A stretch of 9,264 nt of DNA, taken from Candidatus Absconditabacterales bacterium. Its GTDB lineage: Bacteria; Patescibacteria; JAEDAM01; Absconditabacterales; Absconditicoccaceae. The position numbers and the translations under genes were made by a program. Below the pieces are notes generated by a model, which was given only the letters and a program-made list of their open reading frames with translations, ran no database searches and was not told the DNA's origin. Shown piece after piece: positions 1 through 7,379 of this stretch. The stretch's first letter is position 1; each line of letters opens with the position of its first letter. The stretch is from NCBI GenBank assembly GCA_938010495.1, contig CALLUT010000093.1, forward strand, positions 1 through 9,264, in the 5' to 3' direction.

Positions 1-756
1 GACTTAATGTTTAGAAGTATTGATCCAACAGATAATTGAGGTCAATTTTGAGATAGATGATTTCAATATACCACAGCAATTTTCTATCATAATGAACAAC
101 AAAAACAACAAGCCCTAGATGCCATAGAAACGTTATCATGATCATACGATAAATCTATTGCGACAAAAATTCTTCCTTTTGAAACTTTTTTTGAAGCTGA
201 AGAGTATCATCAAGATTTTTATAAACATTCTAAAGAACGTTATTGAAGGTATAAAAAATGATCTGGTCGTTCTGCTCACTTTGAAGAAACATGATTGGAT
301 CAAATACTTGATGCACAAAAACAATGATGAATTGATAATGATTTACGTGCTATCCTTACTCCATTACAATGGAAAGTAACACAAGAAAACTGAACTGAAC
401 CTTCATTTAATAATGAGTATTGGGATAATGAAAAACCTTGATTATATGTTGATATTATAACATGAGAACCACTATATAGTTCTAAACATAAATACAAATC
501 TTGAACATGATGGCCAAGTTTTACTCAGCCTATTACTGAAGATGCAGTTAGTTTGTATGAAGATAATAAACTCTGGATGAAAAGAACTGAAGTTAGAAAT
601 GCTGATTGATCAAGTCACTTATGACATGTATTTAATGATTGACCTCAAGATGCTTGATGAATGCGTTATTGCATGAATTCAGCTTCCATGAAGTTTATCC
701 CATTAGAAAACATGGAAGCATGAGGGTATGGAGAGCGGATACAGGCTGTTGAATAA
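1..756 (+). CDS. msrAB: Peptide methionine sulfoxide reductase MsrA/MsrB fusion (3' part)
   Basis: This bifunctional enzyme reduces methionine-S-sulfoxide (MsrA) and methionine-R-sulfoxide (MsrB) in oxidised proteins. The gene is open at the left edge; 251 residues are visible and end with TAA. Residues 1-95 are the MsrA C-terminal half ([22 protein letters not shown] at 8-29 in part, AEEYHQDFY at 66-74). The MsrA catalytic GCFW motif would lie outside the window. Residues about 120-235 are MsrB: GLYVDIITGEPLYSS at 147-161, SGTGWPSF at 167-174, SHLGHVFNDGP at 205-215 and the catalytic Cys in RYCMNSAS (Cys224). The zinc-binding CxxC pairs are absent, as is usual for this fusion type. The resolving Cys of PilB-type MsrB (SGCGWPSF) is Thr169 here, so another thiol would have to regenerate the enzyme. 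Twenty of 24 glycines are encoded by TGA. The next gene follows after 24 bp on the same strand, suggesting an operon. Confidence 0.95.
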
Positions 757-780
757 ATTTTAGGTTGTAATTACTTTATC

Positions 781-1014
781 ATGAAAAAATCTCTTACGTT
801 AAAAAAAACTAAAAAACTTGAGAAAGTGAATAGGCATGCTGCTGATGTTGTTGAGATGAATATTCAAGAAATAACGTGAGTTGCTTGGGCTATGTTTGAC
901 CTTAAAACTACAAAAGTAGATGTTGAAATAGAGGAATGATATGAAGTTGAGTTTAATGATCTTGCTAGAGCAATTACAAAAGATGGTCGATTTACTGTAT
1001 TAAGTGCTTGATAA
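781..1014 (+). CDS. Small protein resembling a cysteine-less HMA domain
   Basis: This 77-residue protein lies between msrAB and a DUF1295 gene. After a lysine-rich N-terminus (residues 1-15), residues 16-74 follow the layout of a heavy-metal-associated (HMA) domain: a helix, then ITGVAWAMFDLKTTKVDVEI (31-50) matching the usual loop-strand-turn-strand (GV, then 'dl.t.kv.V'), then a helix with DLARAITKDGRFTV (60-73) matching 'i..aI...Gy.v'. The metal-binding CxxC, expected near residues 16-20, is absent and the protein contains no cysteine at all. It therefore probably does not carry copper like a normal HMA chaperone; a binding or structural role is an inference. The last sense codon is TGA (Gly77), directly followed by the TAA stop. 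That stop overlaps the ATG of the next gene (TAATG), which suggests translational coupling. The gene is secure; the domain assignment is only moderate. Confidence 0.8.
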
Positions 1015-1757
1015 TGTTGTTTATACGAACCCTGCTTGCTATATGAATAGTACAATGAATATTTTTCTTGATAGCAAGTTTTTTCAAAACTGATAAAGTA
1101 ACTGATTTAGCTTATGGAATGACATTTGCTGGGATAGTAACATGGTTGTTTTTTTCTTATTGATCGAGTAGTGTACATTGATTATTGTTTCTGTTGGTAT
1201 GTATTTGGTGAGTGAGGTTAGCATGATACTTGTTTTTGAGAATCATTGTTATGAAAAAAGATGATAGATTTGACTGAATAAGAGAAAATAAAAAATCATT
1301 TGGAAAATTTTGGCTCTTACAATGAGTGACTATTTTTCTCTTATTACTTCCTGTGATCATGATTTACACAAAGAATAATCTTTGATTACACCGAATAACC
1401 ATTGTATGATGAATGATTTGATTTTCCTGAATTTTGATAGAAACGCTTGCTGATCGACAAAAATTTAATTTTAAGCGTCAAAACCCAACTTATCGAGTTG
1501 ATACATGATTACGATCTAAATCAAGACATCCAAATTACTTTGGTGAAATGCTTGTATGGTGGGGAGTATTTATAGTTTGTGTGCCATACCTTTGATGATA
1601 TGAATATGTAAGTATAATCAGTCCTTTTATGATAACGTGGATATTGCTGTTTGTAACATGAATACCTCCTTTAGAAGCAGAATGGGAACGTAAGTATGGG
1701 GAAATTGCAGAGTTTCAAGAATGGAAAAACAAAACTAATCAGCTATTTCCTCGGTAG
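1014..1757 (+). CDS. DUF1295 family membrane protein (steroid 5-alpha-reductase-like)
   Basis: This 247-residue integral membrane protein has about six hydrophobic segments (roughly 3-23, 35-49, 55-78, 98-118, 126-145 and 178-215). Family landmarks are visible: DDRFDGIRE (83-91), a Trp/Gln pair at the start of the next helix (W100, Q103), ETLADRQK (143-150), TGLRSKSRHPNYFGE (164-178) followed by WWG (182-184), and the C-terminal PPLEAEWERKYG (218-229). The motif series matches DUF1295, which is related to the C-terminal domain of 3-oxo-5-alpha-steroid 4-dehydrogenases and to isoprenylcysteine methyltransferases. Members are thought to bind NAD(P)H or similar cofactors through the C-terminal RHPNY region. 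The bacterial substrate is unknown. The start ATG shares two bases with the upstream stop, so the pair is probably cotranslated. The 3' end overlaps the convergent gene on the other strand by 23 bp. Confidence 0.9.
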
Positions 1758-1956
1758 GAGTATCATTTTGTTGTAGTACTCTCATTGTTGTTTCTTTTTT
1801 ATCAGTAGTTGATTTATCAATTTCAAGTGTTTTATCTTCTTTAGGAGAAGTTTTTTCATTTAAGATTTCAGTAACTTTACTCCAGTCCGTTGTATTTATA
1901 TCAACTTTTTTTTCTGGAGCTGGAGTTCAAAATTTTGGGCTAGTCCCTTTTTTCAT
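1735..1956 (-). CDS. Small hydrophilic protein, unknown function
   Basis: This 73-residue protein starts MKKGTSPKFGTPAPEKK and ends EEIADG-free at ...EEIAD with a TAG stop. It is lysine-, threonine- and glutamate-rich, has no hydrophobic segment and no cysteine, and looks largely disordered apart from a possible helix around DWSKVTEIL (24-32). Its ATG overlaps the TAA of the 518-residue gene upstream (TAATG), so translation is probably coupled and the two products may act together. Its last 23 bp overlap the end of the DUF1295 gene on the opposite strand. It has one internal TGA-Gly codon. I do not recognise a family. The gene call rests on the uninterrupted frame, the coupling and the lack of any other explanation for the interval. 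Confidence 0.7.
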
Positions 1957-3512
1957 TATGCTGTTTTGTTAAAGGTTTTAAATATATCATTATTGAAATT
2001 TTTGAAGGTAATATTTGTTAGCGTTTCGAAGTTTTTCTGTACAGATTCATCATTATAATTAATCGTACCATACTTTTTTATGCTATCAAATGCAATATCA
2101 AAAAATCTACGCATTGTATATCTACCAATGTGGAGTTCTTTTCTTTCGGGCCTTTTAGTTTCTGTTCACAAATCAAATTCAATATCAATTCCTTCATATA
2201 ACTTACGAAAATTTTCTTGAAAGGTTGTTAATGCTCAGATTATTTCCTTAGGTGTTATGCATTGTTGCAATAACTTATTTTCTAATTCTTTATAAAGTTC
2301 ATCATTTAACTTTATAAAGTGATCTGGACTTCAGTCTTTTAGGTAAAAATTAATATCATCATTTAGAAATTCTATAATCCCTCAAATATTATCTAGAAGA
2401 GAAACTATCTCATCTTCCATATTATCTGTTTCTTCTTCAACGTACGTTTTATGAATAAGTTCTAGACTATTTAATTTATTTTTTCATTGTTCAATAGCGT
2501 TATCAATTTCTTGAGCTCTATCACTTTGAAAAAAGTCATAATGTCATTTTGTCGCTTTTAACTTTCTATTTTTAGATCAGTTGTTGTTTGGCATATCAAC
2601 TATGGCATAACTACTGGAATTATTTATTTTTAAATCAAGAGCCAATGAATCAGTAGTTAAGTACTCTCATGAGCTATCAACATATTCTATACAAACGATA
2701 AAATCTGTCTTGTCTATCATATCAACAAGTTTGTTGCTTTTAAATATTCTAATATTTTTTACTATTTTATTTTCAGTTGAAAGTGCTTTTGATAGACTAT
2801 CATATTTTGTATTAATGATATGTTGAAAAAGTTCTTTAGCAAGAAGTTCTGTAAGTTCTACACGGAGCATATCAAAAATATTCTCTTCATGAATAGCTTT
2901 TATACTATTAAATATGTTTTTATCTTTTTGGCTTAGATCAGTGACAGTTACGTTGTTTCATATTTTTGTATGAAATCGATTTATAATGTTTCTGTATCAA
3001 TCTTCTCAGAGATACTGTTTAATATGTTTGATAGAATCATTTTTTCTATAGTAATTTATATTATATGGGTTTTCATGTTCGCTTTTTGACATCGTTCAAA
3101 ATGTGATTTCTTTTGGTAATTTCTTTCTTTCTTTTCAATATATCATTTTACTCATCACTTTATTATATCATCACGCTAGTTCTCTAAGACAAACCTTATA
3201 AAAAGTATCTAAGTTTGTTACTCTTTCACGATTTTCTTTTTCTTCAAGTGATCCTAAATGAAAATGCTGTTCCATCATTTCTTTTATGGTTCGATCTTTT
3301 TCATCTATTTTATTTCTTTCTGTTCTTGATTCTTCTTTGTATGATGGTAATTTGCTATTCAGGTAATATTTTGTTGTTTGTATATCTGGATCAGAAACTA
3401 TTTCTCTTGTTGAATCATTTGATCCTTTTTGTTTATTGATTAACAAAAAATTTACAGGTTTGTCACCTTCTCTAATGGGGTCATATCTATCTGGTCATAT
3501 TCTTTCTCTCAT
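1956..3512 (-). CDS. Large protein of unknown function with PD-(D/E)XK-like signature
   Basis: With TGA read as Gly this frame runs uninterrupted for 518 residues and ends in TAA. Sixteen glycines are TGA against about seven GGN. The protein is charged, soluble and mainly helical, with no signal peptide or membrane segment. The N-terminal quarter is basic and contains a charged stretch (about 70-115) that could form a coiled coil. A central block at about 215-305 runs helix-helix and then TDFIVCIEYVDSSGEYL (269-285) and SLALDLKINN (289-298). Asp270 and the Asp293-Leu-Lys295 triad in two apparent beta strands resemble the active site of PD-(D/E)XK nucleases. That is an inference from motif layout only; I know no named family for it. 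The C-terminal half (330-518) is helical with many acidic residues. The start ATG has no clear Shine-Dalgarno sequence but sits about 17 nt after a predicted transcription start. It is divergent from the 514-residue gene and coupled to the 73-residue gene downstream. Confidence 0.85.
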
Positions 3513-3535
3513 GTATTAAGTATATCGAGAATGAA

Positions 3536-3566
3536 ATTATATGAGTGATTCTAGTTTATATGGCAA
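3536..3566 (-). promoter_or_regulatory. Candidate sigma-70-type promoter for the 518-aa gene
   Basis: On the minus strand, a perfect -10 hexamer TATAAT (3541-3536) has TTGCCA (3566-3561, five of six to consensus) 19 bp upstream. Transcription would begin near 3529, giving a leader of about 17 nt before the ATG at 3512. The spacer is longer than the ideal 17 bp, so this is a prediction only. The surroundings are AT-rich, which raises the chance of fortuitous -10 matches. Confidence 0.45.
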
Positions 3567-3575
3567 AAGTATATA

Positions 3576-3603
3576 TTGACATGTATTTAGTATTGTTTAT
3601 TGT
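3576..3603 (+). promoter_or_regulatory. Candidate promoter for the 514-aa gene
   Basis: A perfect -35 hexamer TTGACA (3576-3581) is followed after 16 bp by TATTGT (3598-3603), four of six to the -10 consensus. Transcription would start near 3610, which makes ATG 3611 leaderless or gives the GTG at 3629 a short leader of about 18 nt. The same -35 hexamer with the same 16-bp spacing occurs upstream of the purM-like gene. Confidence 0.45.
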
Positions 3604-3610
3604 ATGTTTT

Positions 3611-5155
3611 ATGTATTGAAATTTAGAAGTGGCAACAGAGGATTATTCAACTATATGATTGTCTGAAGAGCAAATAGTAGAAATATGTCATTTACAAGAT
3701 AATAAAAATCATAACTTTTTGTTGAATCTTTTCGATTTTCTGAAGAAATGATATACATGAATTTCGTTCCCATTTCTTAATTCTGCTTTTCTAAAAGAAA
3801 TAATAAATAATCTTGATATAGATTCTGTCTCTTCAAATCTTGATTTTTCATGAATTTGATTACATTTTTGAATACATGAATATGTAGTTCATTGTGATTC
3901 TATTAAGGAAGATATAGCGCAATTGCTTACAGAAACATATAGTGCATATAAAGAGATAAACAGAGGAGGTTTGTGTGTTCATACTCCATTGAATTTTGAA
4001 AAAGCTTTGTCAAAATTAAAAAGACACACACGTATGAATTGACTACTTATATCTTGAAAAAATACTCATGCATTTGTAAAACAAAATGAATATGTTTCTG
4101 CGCTTGTAAATGAAAAAGGATCATGGAAGTTATGAGTGTTGTCAGATTACTATTACTATGTTGCTCGCTCCTGTTTGTTGGAGAGGGAACATTTGCATGA
4201 TGAGAATATTAGCGCATATCTTTTGTCAAAATTTCCCTTTATAAAATCTATTGAGGTTTCTTGATGATATAACCATGTCGTCTTAGATGATAAAGAGTTA
4301 ACCTATCGTTTAATTTCAGAGAAAGTACAAGAAAAAAGATGAATTAGAAAAGATAAGTTAGACGATGTTTATGCAATAGCAAAAGAAAAACTTCCTGAAT
4401 TCTCAGATTTATTCTTGGAAAAAGAATTGTCATTTGAAGAATTTGATGAACACATTAAGTGACACGCTTATTATAATAGAAATTGAAAACAGAAAATATT
4501 TGATTTATTTTCATGATGACATAAATGAATAAATAAAATGTTTTTAGATTGATGATTGTTTTTTAATATAGTTGAATACTGAGATATAAAAAAATTTAGA
4601 AACGGATTAGATTTTTCGCGTTTTAAGTATGGAGTTTTATCTTCAATATATTTTAGAGATACAAATAGGTGAGATGATGTTATTAACATATTTAACAATA
4701 TGTATTCGCAATATGAATCTTTATATAGTTCATGATTGTGTTCTAGTACCCCCAAATTATTTGAAGATGCAATCTTGAATAATTGAAAAAATAGATGATT
4801 ATTGATTCAATGAAGAGAAAGATCATTTTTTATGAAAGATAGAGAATTTAAGACTTGTATAGTGAAAGAAAATGGTGTTTGGAATAGTTTATGAGTGTTG
4901 TCAGATTATTACCAAACTATATGTAAAGAAGGTCTAGATAACTTATACAAGTATAACAAAGATATGATTGATTTTTTAAATAAATACCCAATAATTGAAT
5001 CAGCAGAATGAATTGATTGACTTCGAAAAATTGTAATTAATGATAATATAAATTTTGGAGTAATTGAAGAAGAATGGCAAGAAGACAATCATATTTCTCT
5101 TTTTAAAATGAATGAAATGTATGATTTAGCAAATAAGAATTTGCCTAAAGATTAA
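3611..5155 (+). CDS. Unknown protein made of two tandem copies of one domain
   Basis: The frame encodes 514 residues ending in TAA. I recognise no family, but the protein clearly contains two copies of one unit, roughly residues 18-230 and 273-480. Matching blocks, copy 1 then copy 2: YSAYKEINRGGLCVHTP (110-126) and YSQYESLYSSGLCSSTP (365-381); NGLLISG (143-149) and RGLLIQG (395-401); GSWKLGVLSDYY (170-181) and GVWNSLGVLSDYY (422-434); KFPFIKSIEVSGG (207-219) and KYPIIESAEGIDG (458-470). Leading segments also match loosely (GYTGISFPFLNSAF against GGHKGINKMFLDGGLF). No membrane segment, catalytic signature or nucleotide-binding loop is visible. The start is uncertain: ATG 3611 was chosen, but GTG 3629 and in-frame ATGs at 3581 and 3560 are possible; the latter two would add a short hydrophobic N-terminus and would overlap the predicted promoter. 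It is divergent from the 518-residue gene, and its last four bases overlap the convergent recombinase gene. Confidence 0.85.
4130..4149 (+). repeat. 20-bp direct repeat, copy 1 (inside the 514-aa gene)
   Basis: This 20-base stretch encodes the LGVLSDY core of domain copy 1 and is identical to 4889-4908. It lies at the equivalent position of the duplicated domain, so it is a remnant of the internal duplication. Confidence 0.9.
4889..4908 (+). repeat. 20-bp direct repeat, copy 2 (inside the 514-aa gene)
   Basis: This stretch is identical over 20 bases to 4130-4149 and encodes the same LGVLSDY core in domain copy 2. The flanking codons differ, so identity is confined to this motif. Confidence 0.9.
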
Positions 5156-6177
5156 AATACATCATCCATACTATTTGCTGCATTTACTTCGATAGGAGAT
5201 CTGGCATCATAGTATTTAACCATAGCGCTTGTGCTGTGTCATGTTGCATTCATGATTTCAATGTCTGTTGCATTTTTGTTTAGAGCCATTTTTACAAACG
5301 TTGTTCTAAACGAATGCGGTGTAATTTTCTTTTCTGAATCTATAATTCATTGACCTTGGAGTGAGGTAGTTATTTTCTTGATAATATTATAGATGTATGT
5401 TCATGTGATTGGCTTTTGTGAATCTCATGTTCTATTACTGTTGATTGGAGAAAAAATGTACTGGGAATTATAACCATGTGTATTTTTGAGTTGCTCGAAT
5501 CAACTTAAGTAGTCAGATATTTTTGATGGGAGAGGGAGGTATTTTAATTTTTGTCATTTACCAAAAACTGTAAGGACATTTTTACTTCTATCTCGATCAT
5601 CCCATCTTACATTTGCAGCTTCATTTCTTCTTAATGATAACATGAGTAATCACACGATTAACATTTGTTGCTGAGCGGAGAGTAGTGCTTTAGGTTTTAT
5701 TCATTCTTTATTTGGTAACTCTTGGACGTATTCTCGAATTGATTTTAACTCTTCTGGAGTCAAATCATCTGTTGAAGTGCGAGAAGGTGTAGAGTAGGGA
5801 GTAAATACCTTAACAGGATTACGAGGATATCAATACGTTCATACTAAAAACTCAAAAAAAGAGGAGAGGGCATAGGCTTTTCTATTAACTGTACGAGGAT
5901 TGACTACTCTGTCTTCACGATACTCCTCTGATTTCTTAAAACTCTCTGTAAAATTTATTATTAGGTTGCTGAGGTCATATATTGGAATTGCTATTAATTG
6001 TCACGCTGTAGAAACGTTTATAGCGGCGAAAAATGATATGATGTCCATCTCGTATGCTTTTTTTGTCTGTGACGACTTTTTGGTGCGTAAAAATTCATGA
6101 ATTAGGCTAATTATCGACCTATCTTGTAGGCGTTGTGCTTCAGAAAGAGGATTATTGTTGGTTGGTATTATGCTCAT
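5152..6177 (-). CDS. Tyrosine recombinase / phage-type integrase (XerC/D-like)
   Basis: This 341-residue site-specific recombinase cuts and rejoins DNA through a covalent tyrosine intermediate. Residues about 20-115 form a helical SAM-like core-binding domain (FLRTKKSSQTKKAYEMDI at 29-46 and AYALSSFFEFL at 101-111). Residues about 138-335 are the catalytic domain. The full catalytic set is visible: Arg183 in SLRRNEAANVRW, Lys210 in GKGQKLKYLPLP, His288 and Arg291 in HSFR, His314 in GHS, and the nucleophile Tyr323 (or adjacent Tyr322) in MVKYYDAR. It should therefore be active. Eleven glycines are TGA and three are GGT. The start at 6177 lies inside the end of the upstream 83-residue gene (26-bp overlap), so the three minus-strand genes look like one operon. 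The small orphan genes upstream and the lack of a cell-division or dif context favour a mobile-element integrase over housekeeping XerC/D. Confidence 0.95.
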
Positions 6178-6403
6178 TGTCTTCTAATGGTAAACCAGAT
6201 TGATGCATGGCTAATGCGGATAAGGCTCATATATCATGTATGCATCATATGAAAGCTGTTCAATATTCTCATTTGTCAGCTTGTAAGAGTAAGGATTGTA
6301 GTTCTTTTCAACAACAATTACTTGCAGTAACATGAGGATCCTCTTGTAGTTTCTCTGCAGCTTGTACGTATAGCTGAAGCGTTTCTGAGTAATTTACAGT
6401 CAT
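6152..6403 (-). CDS. Small protein, unknown function, upstream of the recombinase
   Basis: This 83-residue protein starts MTVNYSETLQLYVQAAEKLQ and ends with TAA inside the recombinase gene. It is predicted mostly helical, with helices at about 5-20, 33-44 and 49-68. It has three cysteines, including a CC pair at 30-31 and Cys54. Five of its glycines are TGA. The downstream gene overlaps by 26 bp and the upstream gene by 10 bp, typical of tightly coupled genes in phage-like operons. Its position beside an integrase could suit a directionality factor, but no helix-turn-helix or winged-helix motif is recognisable, so that role is not claimed. Confidence 0.7.
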
Positions 6404-6636
6404 AATAATTGTCTTTTAGAGTTGTTGAGTCATAAATATGCACGATAATAATTTTTTCAATCATGAGTTTCTAGCATTTGAATGTCTTGCATTGGATTGA
6501 TTAAGTTTAATTTAAGCAAGGCACTCATTTGATTGTCATTATGAAGATCTACGTATTTAACAATTGTTCAATTATGATATTCATTTTTAATAGAAAGTCA
6601 TGAAGCCTTCAATAGGATTTTTTTGAACATACTCAT
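6394..6636 (-). CDS. Small protein, unknown function, first gene of the recombinase operon
   Basis: This 80-residue protein starts MSMFKKILLKASGLSIKNEY and ends with TAA inside the next gene, overlapping it by 10 bp. It has an alternating strand-like pattern (TIVKYVDLHN at 24-33, MLETHDGKNYYRAYLGL at 54-70) and a central helix-like NQMSALLKLNL (35-45). No family was recognised. A second Met (residue 3, 6628-6630) is an alternative start. It is first in the three-gene minus-strand operon that includes the recombinase, and lies just downstream of a predicted promoter overlapping a large palindrome. Confidence 0.65.
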
Positions 6637-6667
6637 GATAATATAAGATAGTAATAAAAAGAATTAA

Positions 6668-6699
6668 TTGATTACTATAATATGAATTATCGTAATCAA
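6668..6699. repeat. 32-bp near-perfect palindrome, candidate operator
   Basis: Arms TTGATTAC (6668-6675) and GTAATCAA (6692-6699) are perfect reverse complements. Inside them ATAAT (6677-6681) and ATTAT (6686-6690) also pair, leaving one mismatched pair and a 4-base centre. There is no uridine tract directly after the right arm on the plus strand. On the minus strand the following bases are only loosely T-rich, so it is a poor intrinsic terminator. It overlaps the predicted transcription start of the recombinase operon, the expected place for a repressor operator. A hairpin in the 5' leader is an alternative. Confidence 0.7.
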
Positions 6700-6727
6700 A
6701 ATATACACACTTCCGCTACTCTTGCAA
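6700..6727 (-). promoter_or_regulatory. Candidate promoter for the recombinase operon
   Basis: On the minus strand, TTGCAA (6727-6722, four of six) is followed after 16 bp by TATATT (6705-6700, five of six). Transcription would begin near 6693, within the 32-bp palindrome, leaving a leader of about 57 nt before the ATG at 6636. The spacing and the operator-like overlap support it, but the hexamers are imperfect. Confidence 0.4.
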
Positions 6728-6740
6728 CCCCTTTTGTTTT

Positions 6741-7232
6741 TTACAATAAAGGTTCCACAAAGTCACCATTCTCCCTAAGTTCTATATGCAGTGATTTACC
6801 GTATATTAAGGCGTTTGAGACCTTAGAAACAGCTTCATTATAGATTTTAGCAAACAAGCTCTTAGACACTCACATTTGCTTTGCAGCTGATATAACTCCC
6901 AGGTGGTTAAGTCATTTGAGTCTTAGAGCTTCGAGCTCATCATGTCCCAGTATAACATTACCATCATTTGAAGGTCAATCGCTTGGTTTCCAAATTGTGA
7001 GAGTAGGAGTGTAGTTAACATTTCTTGGAATCTTTTTTCTACCACGTGAGCTGTACACATTTTGTTTTTTAGGTGTGAAAGTTGTTTGTGTAGATTTTGT
7101 GGTTTGGTTTGTCATGACAATTATGGACATGTTAAATTGTGGAATATTCCATACTTTAAATTTTTGGAACTTTCCATAAATTGATAACCTCTTTATAGTA
7201 CTTCTGACAAATACTTCAACCTTTTTTGACAT
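6741..7232 (-). CDS. DUF134/UPF0251 family helix-turn-helix protein with N-terminal extension
   Basis: This is a putative DNA-binding regulator of 163 residues. Residues about 62-151 follow the UPF0251 (DUF134) pattern: basic start RGRKKIPRNV (63-72), a hydrophobic 'FKP.G.P'-like stretch TIWKPSDGPS (79-88), DELEALRLKGLNHL (98-111), then a helix-turn-helix AAKQMGVSKSLFAKIYNEA (116-134) and KVSNALIYGKSLHIE (137-151). Family members are usually about 100 residues, so residues 1-61 are an extension. A shorter start at Met40 (7113-7115) is possible. The extension is basic and Thr/Gln-rich. The first 85 codons contain no TGA and the gene uses seven GGN against three TGA glycines, the reverse of its neighbours. 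The DNA target is unknown; the palindromes at 7250-7266 and 6668-6699 are candidates. It is upstream of, and co-oriented with, the recombinase operon, 104 bp away. Confidence 0.85.
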
Positions 7233-7249
7233 TTATAATTAAATTTTTT

Positions 7250-7266
7250 GTGCAATAATATTGTAC
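7250..7266. repeat. 17-bp palindrome upstream of the DUF134 gene
   Basis: GTGCAATAATATTGTAC has half-sites GT-CAATA and TATTG-AC around a central A, with one mismatched pair. It lies 18 bp before the predicted start at 7232, where a repressor could control the HTH gene itself. In AT-rich DNA such palindromes arise by chance fairly often. Confidence 0.4.
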
Positions 7267-7379
7267 TATTACCTGTATTCTATCATATATAAAGGTTTTT
7301 ACTCTCCTCCACTCCTCATCTATTTGTTGTTTTAACTTAAAAAATCTTTTTTATATATTTGATTAGTACTAATTTATTG

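Noticed and set aside
142..497. Short minus-strand and alternative plus-strand frames within the msrAB region
   Set aside because: They are shadows of the frame-1 MsrAB protein and show no motif of their own.
3171..3439. Hydrophobic 74-residue plus-strand frame inside the 518-aa gene
   Set aside because: It is the antisense of a charged coding region; the hydrophobic look comes from complementing Lys/Glu-rich codons.
3560..3611. Signal peptide on the 514-aa protein from the ATG at 3560 or 3581
   Set aside because: The hydrophobic run is only about 11 residues with no proper basic start, and these codons overlap a good TTGACA promoter element.
5900..6100. Plus-strand frame of 66 residues inside the recombinase gene
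   Set aside because: It lies opposite the N-terminal domain of a well-supported recombinase and has no independent support.
6668..6699. Intrinsic terminator for the DUF134 gene
   Set aside because: The stem is almost wholly A/T and no compact T-tract follows it, so an operator or leader hairpin is more likely.
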